The notes under the pieces: generated by a model | The model's database searches: none | Told to the model about the DNA's origin: nothing | The model's input: only the letters and a program-made list of their open reading frames with translations | Source: Lewinellaceae bacterium | GTDB lineage: Bacteria; Bacteroidota; Bacteroidia; Chitinophagales; Saprospiraceae | Reading direction: 5' to 3' | DNA length: 64,000 nucleotides | NCBI GenBank assembly: GCA_020636255.1 | Contig: JACJYE010000005.1 | Location: forward strand, 124,001-188,000 | Shown here: one piece after another, positions 55,201-60,391 of the stretch | Layout of the letters: every line of letters begins with the position of its first letter | Position numbering within the stretch: position 1 is the stretch's first letter | Position numbers and translations under genes: made by a program

Positions 55201-55613
55201 TGCAGGAAATAATCGGGGCTGGCATCCCCGCAGGGGTCCGGAGGGGTGACACCACCGGAAGTAGGCCTGTCGAGGCCTTCTACGACGATCAGGGGTTCGA
55301 TATCCAGGCCGGGGGTGCGCCCTGCATGGGCCCTGGCCAGAGGGTCGCCGTTTTGGGGCAGCGCCACGTCGGCAAATGGCGTTGGCATGGGGACAAAGCC
55401 CGTGAAGTTAGGGATCTCTTTAGGCACTTCCTGCCGGAGCTTGGACTTGGCCGTCCGCGTGCGGTCCAGCGTCCTGCTGGCCTCGATCTCGCGCAGGCTT
55501 CTGCTTTTACCCAGGAATTCCATGTGGGCCGCAGTGGCAGGGTAGGTATTTTGGGCAGGCAGCTCCCAAAGAAACATTTGACACAGGAGCGAAAGAAGGA
55601 GCATTTTTTTCAT
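52272..55613 (-). CDS. Large T9SS type A substrate with SprB-like and CARDB-like domains
   Basis: A 1113-residue exported protein. The signal peptide is about 1-20 (MLLLSLLCQMFLWELPAQ). A long N-terminal region (about 60-550) has PDYFLQLANASGGTYLKVFDMEGANVF and FWFTGEYMGNNGAWRTKVM, of the type seen in Bacteroidota surface proteins. CARDB-like beta domains follow (about 555-760), then two or three SprB-type repeats (about 860-1015; YQYSINGGQSFQSSPVFPNLDAGSYQVVVRDGRNC). The C-terminus is a type A T9SS sorting domain: RLFPNPTEGFVRVEI... and LPAGAYYFRFE. It should be exported by SprA and displayed on the surface. Role unknown; adhesin is plausible. TATCTTTA with TTG 17 bp further upstream (complement of 55647-55674) may be the promoter. 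Confidence 0.85.
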   Translation of the reverse strand: MKKMLLLSLLCQMFLWELPAQNTYPATAAHMEFLGKSRSLREIEASRTLDRTRTAKSKLRQEVPKEIPNFTGFVPMPTPFADVALPQNGDPLARAHAGRTPGLDIEPLIVVEGLDRPTSGGVTPPDPCGDASPDYFLQLANASGGTYLKVFDMEGANVFSLSSLNFLWSEFNATGLGDPIALYDQAAGQWLISEFQDFGGNALLIAISENSDPTGSWYAYRVQTPSFPDYPKYSIWPNAYLVTTNESDDNNIAIYALDRQAMLSGADNPSVQRLGIPKFNASNAWQTAQPVDWDGYNTPPADAPGYIVRMYDDAWQGGQDKVEVWEVHIDWADEDNSFTSGPTDIITAPFESDLCTGSFTNCIPQPNGNKVDALQQIILHRVPYINFSSHESITLHFAVDVDGSDRAGLRWMELRKTGNAPWSLYQEGTYAPGDGNSRFAGGISMDRSGNILMAYTAGGPNKALSLRFTGRLANDPLGEMTINEYEFATGLSSQNSSRWGDYATMSINPANGTDFWFTGEYMGNNGAWRTKVMMARIRRDTNDIGPQALVQPQSSGYLTDAEPIKVAVRNYGYAAQHDIGISYSLNGGPAINEVITDTIPADSIYYHTFATTEDLSVIGPYDFVVYTSLLSDTAYFNDTLRTRVLQLPRNDVALQGFEGLETAICDSIAIVSIIIRNTGVDTLTSALLTYQLNAEPEDTINWTGSLAPGQQEYIVLTLGPLVAGDQLFSATVSLPNGLPDENTSNDFRETNFTVILGGGEVTLRLLTDSWPEETSWELKDGAGNVLYSGGPYDQETTLIEEEWCLADTCYTFTIFDSYGDGLSGPPAGDVQIINKDGIIVADLNVINFGSSHDLDFCTTFICMLGINADIRHESAPGAGDGRVILSIDNGITPYQYSINGGQSFQSSPVFPNLDAGSYQVVVRDGRNCTADTTVIVESCTLEIAAEVTNATGENEADGTITVSQSGGEGPYTYTLQGQTAQDSSIFSSLLPGSYTVIVRDESSGCEASLDVVVDITVDAEEPVFFGRQVRLFPNPTEGFVRVEIRGLQSSGFLPVKIYDASGQAIRHARLVTYSGVAQGVISLYGLPAGAYYFRFEHEELPELYPVVLNGKGD

Positions 55614-55646
55614 ACAGATCTGATTTAGGCAGAATTTTTTGAAAGG

Positions 55647-55674
55647 TAAAGATAAGAGATGGATCGTTGGGCAA
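55647..55674 (-). promoter_or_regulatory. Putative promoter of the T9SS substrate gene
   Basis: On the - strand TTG (complement of 55672-55674), a 17-bp spacer and TATCTTTA (complement of 55647-55654), one mismatch from TAnnTTTG. The start codon is 33 bp downstream. Confidence 0.4.
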
Positions 55675-55732
55675 TGGCAGCATGCTTTGAAAAAAAGGCA
55701 AGGAGAATTGCATTTGTTCCAGCTGGCAACTT

Positions 55733-55848
55733 AGTAGTGTTCAAAAAATAAGTTCTCTATTGGAGATTATGCGAAGTAGCTTGTCTTCCGGTTTTTCTAA
55801 AGTTTCCAGCCTGCGCCACTTCGCATAATCGTCGAACTTATTTTTTGA
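55733..55848. repeat. R3 element, long hairpin form
   Basis: Begins with the R3 18-mer AGTAGTGTTCAAAAAATA (55733-55750). Outer arms TCAAAAAATAAGTTC (55741-55755) / GAACTTATTTTTTGA (55834-55848), inner arms GATTATGCGAAGT (55765-55777) / ACTTCGCATAATC (55818-55830). The arms are perfect, so the whole element folds into one long hairpin. Confidence 0.75.
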
Positions 55849-55918
55849 GGATTTCTTAGCAGTGTTATTTAAGGCGTGGATAACCGATAGCGGCGGGTAT
55901 AAAATTGAGGGGAATGGT

Positions 55919-55926
55919 TACATTTG
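55919..55926 (+). promoter_or_regulatory. Putative -7 element of purC
   Basis: TACATTTG fits TAnnTTTG exactly, 34 bp before the ATG. A TTTG at -33 is missing. Confidence 0.4.
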
Positions 55927-55959
55927 CTTCAATATTTTCACGCATTAACTCAGCATACC

Positions 55960-56910
55960 ATGCCGACACTACCGAACGCCATTATGGAGACGCGATTCCG
56001 CTTTTCGGGCCAGACGAAGTTCTACCGGGGCAAGGTACGCGATGTCTATACCATAGGTGGGCAACTCGTTATGGTGGCTTCCGACCGGATCTCCGCTTTC
56101 GACCACGTATTGCCGCGCCCGATACCTTACAAGGGGCAGGTGCTCAACCAGCTCGCCGCTCATTTCCTGAACGCCACCTGCGATATCGCACCCAACTGGC
56201 TCATTGCCACGCCCGACCCCAACGTGGCCGTCGGCCACGCCTGCGAGCCTTTTCGGGTGGAGATGGTCATCCGCGGTTACCTGGCGGGCCATGCCTGGCG
56301 CGAATACAAGGCTGGCAAAAGGCTGATCAGCGGCGTGCCGATGCCGGAGGGGATGAGGGAGAACGACCCTTTCCCCGAGCCCATCATCACCCCGGCCACC
56401 AAGGCCGATGAAGGCCACGACGAGGACATCTCCCGCGAGGAGATCATAGGCCAGGGGCTGGTAGCTGAAGCAGACTATCTGTTGCTGGAACAATACACCC
56501 GTGCGCTGTTCCAACGAGGCACGGAAATGGCGGCCGAACGCGGGCTCATTCTGGTGGATACCAAATACGAATTCGGCAAAAAAGGCGGCGAGTTATGCGT
56601 CATCGACGAGATCCATACGCCCGATAGCTCGCGCTACTTCTATAAGGACGGCTACGAAGAGCGGCAGTCCCGCGGCGAACACCAGAAACAACTCAGCAAG
56701 GAATTTGTCAGGGAATGGCTGATGGCGCACGGCTTCCAGGGGCTGGAAGGCCAGCTCATGCCCGTGATGCCGGACGCCTTCGTAGAGCAGATCTCCGAAC
56801 GCTATATCGAACTCTTCGAAAAGGTCACTGGCCAGGCTTTTCAGCGCGAAGACACCGGGGATATCGAGGAGCGGATACGGCGCAATGTAGAGCGGTTCCT
56901 GGAGCAATAA
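55960..56910 (+). CDS. purC: Phosphoribosylaminoimidazole-succinocarboxamide synthase
   Basis: Joins aspartate to CAIR with ATP in de novo purine synthesis; cytoplasmic. The 316-residue length is that of the longer, ADE1-like type. Signatures visible: KFYRGKVRDVYTI near the N-terminus (nucleotide loop), ASDRISAFDHVLPRPIPYKGQVLNQ, RGYLAGHAWREYKAGKRL, and LILVDTKYEFGKKGGELCVIDEIHTPDSSRYF. The start ATG 55960 is preferred to a TTG 12 codons earlier, which overlaps the -7 box. It stands alone, with a lone R1 half-site after its stop codon and the convergent dehydrogenase gene beyond. Confidence 0.96.
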   Translation: MPTLPNAIMETRFRFSGQTKFYRGKVRDVYTIGGQLVMVASDRISAFDHVLPRPIPYKGQVLNQLAAHFLNATCDIAPNWLIATPDPNVAVGHACEPFRVEMVIRGYLAGHAWREYKAGKRLISGVPMPEGMRENDPFPEPIITPATKADEGHDEDISREEIIGQGLVAEADYLLLEQYTRALFQRGTEMAAERGLILVDTKYEFGKKGGELCVIDEIHTPDSSRYFYKDGYEERQSRGEHQKQLSKEFVREWLMAHGFQGLEGQLMPVMPDAFVEQISERYIELFEKVTGQAFQREDTGDIEERIRRNVERFLEQ

Positions 56911-56945
56911 ATGCAGGGTTTCCCGCCAAAAGCTGAAAGGCCCCT

Positions 56946-56962
56946 GGCCTCCAAACAAGCTC
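56946..56962. repeat. R1 half-site (single arm)
   Basis: GGCCTCCAAACAAGCTC, identical to the right arm of the R1 elements at 23556 and 59761. No left arm is present nearby, so this is a remnant or a one-ended copy, between convergent genes. Confidence 0.7.
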
Positions 56963-56973
56963 TCAGGCCAGTC

Positions 56974-58173
56974 CTAACCACTTACATAGTCCTCCAGGTA
57001 TTTGAAGTGCGGCCCCAGTTCTCCATTCTCCGCTATAGTGGCCCTTTCGATCATAGGGCTATACTCCCTGAGCAGTTCCGGCAGAATATGGCGCATGAAC
57101 TGGTTGCCAAATTCGCGCGATGCATCGCGGGGCAATTCACTGGGCAGGTTGTCGATGGCCATGATGTCGATAGCCGCAGGCAGGCCGGGCTCCGTTTCCT
57201 GCTCTGTTTGCGGGTCATAGCCATAAACCGGCTGCGCGATGGAGGAAGCCCGTATCGTGGAGGGAACGGATGAAAGCGGGGCGATATCGCAGGTGACGTC
57301 GGCGATGACCTGAATGTGAAAATCAGGGCAGCGCATTTCCTCTTTGGTGAAAAAGGCCGGGGCGCGGTTATTCCAGAATATGCCGTTGATAAACACATCG
57401 GCAATGCGGTAGTAAGGCTGGAAGATGCTCCGGTATTTTTCCGGCAGCTGGTGGAATTCCTGCCGGTTATAGGGTGTGCCGTTCATTGGCGCCACATAAT
57501 CGCTGCTCCCGAGCTGGGTGAAGACGGCCTCTTCGAACTTCTGGTGAAGGAATTCCGTCGGGCTCACCTGGCGGATATTCATATCACGCAATACGAGGGC
57601 GGCGCCGGAAGCGACGCGCCCGGTGCCTGTCAGCACGATCTTCATGGGAGGCAGCACCAGGTTTTGGTATACCTGCTGGGCTTCGGCATAATCCAGGCAG
57701 TCCTTCATTCTTCTGAGGTGGAACAGCCCCGTCCGCTCGCCATAGGCCATGATGCCGTTATGTGCGCCGACCATGCCGGCGAACTTCCCAAAAGCGATCA
57801 GCCGCCGGCCTTGTTCGTCGGTGAGCACTTCGTAATCGATCAGCCTGATGTTTTTGGCAAGAATAGCCCGCAGCAGATCGCGGTTGTAAGCTTGTTTTTT
57901 GATGGTGTGGGAAAAAAAGAAGTAGCTCTTGCCGGGGATCATCATCCGAACGGGCACCTCTTTTACCCCCATAAGGATATCACAGTCCGACAGGCCATCC
58001 TGGAGCGGGATGCCGTGCCGGCGGTAGTCATCGTCGGCAAAACAGCGGATAGGGGAGGGCTCGGCCACGATCGACAGGCCGAATCGTTGGATGATCTGGG
58101 TGCATTGTTCAGGTGTGAGCGGTACGCGGGTATCGGGCGGAACTTTTCCTTCCCGGATGAGGCCTATTTTCAT
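56974..58173 (-). CDS. Saccharopine dehydrogenase-like / alanine dehydrogenase-like NAD(P) oxidoreductase
   Basis: A 399-residue cytoplasmic oxidoreductase of the alanine dehydrogenase/saccharopine dehydrogenase (LYS1) group. The N-terminal half starts MKIGLIREGKVPPDTRVPLTPEQC, with GVKEVP and YFFFSHTIKKQAYN, and contains FGKFAGMVGAHNG, typical of LYS1-like proteins. The NAD-binding loop is VLTGTGRVASGAAL (about 180-193). Later residues include DVTCDIAPLSSVPSTIRAS. LYS1-type enzymes cleave saccharopine to lysine and 2-oxoglutarate, or run the reverse. Substrate is not certain: it could instead act on another amino acid. It has a good-looking promoter of its own and is separated from fabH by 234 bp. 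Confidence 0.85.
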   Translation of the reverse strand: MKIGLIREGKVPPDTRVPLTPEQCTQIIQRFGLSIVAEPSPIRCFADDDYRRHGIPLQDGLSDCDILMGVKEVPVRMMIPGKSYFFFSHTIKKQAYNRDLLRAILAKNIRLIDYEVLTDEQGRRLIAFGKFAGMVGAHNGIMAYGERTGLFHLRRMKDCLDYAEAQQVYQNLVLPPMKIVLTGTGRVASGAALVLRDMNIRQVSPTEFLHQKFEEAVFTQLGSSDYVAPMNGTPYNRQEFHQLPEKYRSIFQPYYRIADVFINGIFWNNRAPAFFTKEEMRCPDFHIQVIADVTCDIAPLSSVPSTIRASSIAQPVYGYDPQTEQETEPGLPAAIDIMAIDNLPSELPRDASREFGNQFMRHILPELLREYSPMIERATIAENGELGPHFKYLEDYVSG

Positions 58174-58312
58174 GGGTTTATGTTTTGTTTGGTTAGGTGG
58201 CGGAAAGGCCCTTCAGGGGTGGTATGGTACACAGGCCCTTAGAGAAAGCTGAGCACACTGTTGTTGTCTGCCAAACGCATTAAAACCTTTCTTCGCCATT
58301 GGAAGACCCGCA

Positions 58313-58342
58313 CAAAAATAGAGAAGATTAGGTGGATTACAA
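58313..58342 (-). promoter_or_regulatory. Putative promoter of the saccharopine dehydrogenase-like gene
   Basis: On the - strand TTG (complement of 58340-58342), a 19-bp spacer and TATTTTTG (complement of 58313-58320), an exact TAnnTTTG at the expected spacing. This is the best-formed Bacteroidota promoter in the window. The start codon lies 139 bp downstream, a fairly long leader. Confidence 0.5.
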
Positions 58343-58407
58343 GGGGTTTTGGAATGCTGAATGTCAAATGCCGGAAATCGTCAATCGACATTCAACTTTT
58401 ACCTCCT

Positions 58408-59376
58408 TTATGCCCATTCCACGATCGCGCCGGCATAGGCCAGGCCGCCGCCAAAGCCCAGGAGCAATACCTTGTCCCCCTTTTTAACCTTACCGGCCCT
58501 GACGCCTTCGTAGAGCGCAAGGGGGATGGAAGCGCTGGAGGTATTGCCGTAGGTGCTTAAGCTTTCCAGGGCCTTTTCTATGGGCAGCCCTACCTGCTTG
58601 CAGATGGCTTCGATGATGCGCATGTTCGCGCTATGGGGCACGAACCAGTCGATATCGTCAACCGTCAGGCCTTCTTTTTCCAGCAGGACGTTAAACTGGA
58701 CGGACATTTGGGAGACGGCCCATTTGAACACTTTACGGCCGTTCTGTATGATCTTGTTATTGGCAATGATCTCTTCGCCATTGATCACGGTATTCAGATT
58801 GGAGAGGTAGAGGTCCTGGCCGCCGCTGCCTTCGGCGCCGACTACGCAGGCCCCGATATTGCCTTTCTCAGCTGCTTCGATGAGCACGGCGCCTGCGCCG
58901 TCGCCAAAGAGGATACAGGATGTGCGGTCGGAAAAATCCGTGACCTTGGAGAGGGTTTCAGCGCCGACGGCCAGTATTTTCCGGGCCATGCCGGAATGTA
59001 TCAGGCTTTTCGCCAGCACGATCCCATAGCCGAAGCCACCGCAGGCCGCCGATATGTCGAGCGCGCCCGTATTAGGGATGTTCAGGCGGTACTGCAACTG
59101 GCAGGCCATGCTGGGCATGATCTGGTCGTGGGTAACGGTAGCGACGAGGATGAAATCCACGTCATGGAGTTGCAGCTTGTACTCGGCGGCCATATTCAGG
59201 ATGGCCTTTTCCGCCAGGCTGCTCGTGAACTCATTCTCGGCCGCAAATCGCCTGGTGACAATGCCGGTGCGGCTTCGTATCCATTCGTCATTGGTATCCA
59301 CGATCTGTTCGAAATAGTGGTTGTCCACCACCTTTTCAGGGGCGTAGATGCCGATAGCAGTGAGTTTTGCTTCCAT
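58408..59376 (-). CDS. fabH: Beta-ketoacyl-ACP synthase III
   Basis: A 322-residue enzyme that starts fatty-acid synthesis by condensing an acyl-CoA with malonyl-ACP. The triad is visible: Cys112 in ALDISAACGGFGYG, His248 in VPHSANMRI and Asn278 in STYGNTSSASIP, plus the glycine-rich end LLLGFGGGLAYAGAIVEW. The start is the ATG at the complement of 59374-59376, giving the usual N-terminus MEAKLTAIGIYAPEKVV. It is not beside plsX or rpmF as in many bacteria. Upstream is TATTTTTG (complement of 59431-59438), a possible -7 box, and further on a set of TTCTGAAA repeats. Confidence 0.95.
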   Translation of the reverse strand: MEAKLTAIGIYAPEKVVDNHYFEQIVDTNDEWIRSRTGIVTRRFAAENEFTSSLAEKAILNMAAEYKLQLHDVDFILVATVTHDQIMPSMACQLQYRLNIPNTGALDISAACGGFGYGIVLAKSLIHSGMARKILAVGAETLSKVTDFSDRTSCILFGDGAGAVLIEAAEKGNIGACVVGAEGSGGQDLYLSNLNTVINGEEIIANNKIIQNGRKVFKWAVSQMSVQFNVLLEKEGLTVDDIDWFVPHSANMRIIEAICKQVGLPIEKALESLSTYGNTSSASIPLALYEGVRAGKVKKGDKVLLLGFGGGLAYAGAIVEWA

Positions 59377-59612
59377 GAGGAAAGAGATTTGTATAGATAT
59401 TGTGGCTTTTGGCAGGGCTATTATGCGGGGCAAAAATAGCTTTTTTGCGCGATTTCAGATAATTTCAAAGAATAGGGTACAGCGCCGCTCCGCTTCTCCC
59501 GGGCCAGGCCTGATGGTTATACATCCGATGAGCAGAACCTAATCATTGGGCCTGGCAGGGCGCCCGGGAATACCCGTAACGCGCAAATTTATTTGCGACG
59601 TTAACTATCAGA

Positions 59613-59716
59613 GTTGTTCTGAAACAGGGATTTCAAACTTTTTTCAATGTGTTAATCCTTGATCTTGATACATGATTTCGTTCTGAAATATCATAATATG
59701 ATTATTTCAGAACAAC
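59613..59716. repeat. Inverted TTCTGAAA repeats upstream of fabH
   Basis: GTTGTTCTGAAA at 59613-59624 is inverted as TTTCAGAACAAC at 59705-59716; a second copy GTTCTGAAATA at 59680-59690 pairs with TATTTCAGAAC at 59703-59713. This could be an operator array or the ends of another short element. Confidence 0.6.
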
Positions 59717-59724
59717 GCTATTCA

Positions 59725-59777
59725 GAGCTTGTTTGGAGGCCGCTTTTCGCTATCAAAAGCGGCCTCCAAACAAGCTC
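59725..59777. mobile_element. R1 palindrome, minimal perfect form (53 bp)
   Basis: Perfect 23-bp arms (59725-59747 and 59755-59777), starting GAGCTTGTTTGGAGGCC and continuing GCTTTT, around a 7-nt loop CGCTATC. Flanks are TCA and TTA, so a target duplication is not intact here. As RNA it would be a very strong hairpin. Confidence 0.75.
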
Positions 59778-59860
59778 TTAGCTTTGAGCCCGCCAAAAGG
59801 AGCTGTTCCATGTGAACTTTTAGCCTGCCTTGTGGTGTTAATGCTTTTGATAGTTCTTTG

Positions 59861-59886
59861 AAAGCTAAGATCAGATTAGCTTTTTT
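59861..59886 (+). terminator. Terminator-like hairpin before tmRNA
   Basis: AAAGCTAA (59861-59868) / TTAGCTTT (59876-59883), then a run of T to 59886. It may end a short transcript that begins near TAGCTTTG at 59779-59786. Confidence 0.5.
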
Positions 59887-59919
59887 GAAGATCCATGGCC
59901 TTTGCAAGGCTATGTCAGA

Positions 59920-59947
59920 GCCCGCCTTCGCTGAAGCTACGGCGGGC
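59920..59947. repeat. Hairpin directly upstream of tmRNA
   Basis: GCCCGCC (59920-59926) / GGCGGGC (59941-59947) around a loop containing CTGAAGCT. It ends 4 bp before the tmRNA 5' end. Similar CGCC...GGCG hairpins are common dispersed repeats; processing or promoter role is unknown. Confidence 0.5.
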
Positions 59948-59951
59948 AGAG

Positions 59952-60327
59952 GGGGACGTAATGGAATCGACAGGGGAGTTAACTGGTAAGTAAGCATGCC
60001 GGAGTATGATAGCTCATCTCCGTTAACAAACGGCTATTAACCAATTTTAGATGGCAACACTCAGTATGCCATGGCTGCCTAATTCTAGGAATTAGAAAGC
60101 CTTTGTGCCGTGCGCTTGACGCCTGATACACAGCGTGCCGCATATCAACCAACCCTCAGGCTAGCTTCGGGGTTTTCCTCGCCTCCGGGGTGAAGCTCAA
60201 GAGGATAAGGCGTGATATAGGAGGGTTTCCAATCCTGCCTCATGCCCGACAATCCAACTGGAAACTAAGCATGTAGAAGGCTTATTAGTGCTTTCGCTGG
60301 ACGCGAGTTCGACTCTCGCCGTCTCCA
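59952..60327 (+). ncRNA. ssrA: Transfer-messenger RNA (tmRNA, SsrA)
   Basis: Rescues ribosomes stalled on broken messages and tags the product for degradation. The acceptor stem is formed by GGGGACG (59952-59958) with CGTCTCC (60320-60326), A60327 being the discriminator; the CCA end is not encoded. The TAATGGAATCGACA sequence follows the 5' strand, and the 3' part has the conserved ACTAAGCATGTAGA (about 60265-60278) and the T arm GCGAGTTCGACTCTCGC. The length of 376 nt and lack of a break point make it a one-piece tmRNA. The tag frame runs 60053-60082 (GNTQYAMAA). A bidirectional terminator follows immediately. Confidence 0.95.
60053..60082 (+). other. tmRNA tag reading frame GNTQYAMAA
   Basis: Codons GGC AAC ACT CAG TAT GCC ATG GCT GCC then TAA. 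The pattern Gx(N/T)xYA(L/M)AA agrees with Bacteroidota tags such as GENNYALAA; the last two alanines are the protease recognition end. Positions 3, 4 and 7 differ from that common form. Confidence 0.85.
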
Positions 60328-60330
60328 CAA

Positions 60331-60391
60331 AAAGCCACCCCTGAGATTTATCCTGGAATCGGTTCCAGGATAAATCTCAGCAGGGTGGCTT
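60331..60391. terminator. Bidirectional terminator between tmRNA and adhesin gene
   Basis: AAAGCCACCC-CTGAGATTTATCCTGGAA pairs with TTCCAGGATAAATCTCAG-CAGGGTGGCTTT; one extra base apart, arms are near-perfect over 28 bp. It ends tmRNA transcription on the + strand (TTTATCTTATT follows) and the adhesin gene on the - strand, whose stop codon it touches. Confidence 0.8.

Larger units (their letters stand above)
55614..55959. other. 346-bp divergent intergenic region
   Basis: It lies between the T9SS substrate gene (- strand) and purC (+ strand). From left to right it contains the probable promoter of the former, a 116-bp R3 hairpin element, and the -7 box TACATTTG of purC at 55919-55926. No gene is seen. 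Confidence 0.6.
59377..59951. other. Regulatory-looking intergenic region between fabH and tmRNA
   Basis: Holds a - strand -7 box for fabH (TATTTTTG, complement of 59431-59438), an inverted repeat CGCAAAT/ATTTGCG (59582-59597), three TTCTGAAA-type sites (59613-59716), the perfect R1 palindrome (59725-59777), a terminator-like hairpin (59861-59886) and a GCCCGCC/GGCGGGC hairpin (59920-59947). No protein-coding gene is supported. Confidence 0.6.

Noticed and set aside
59722..59997. Possible 91-residue gene opposite the tmRNA region
   Set aside because: It covers the R1 palindrome, hairpins and the tmRNA 5' end, all of which have a better explanation.
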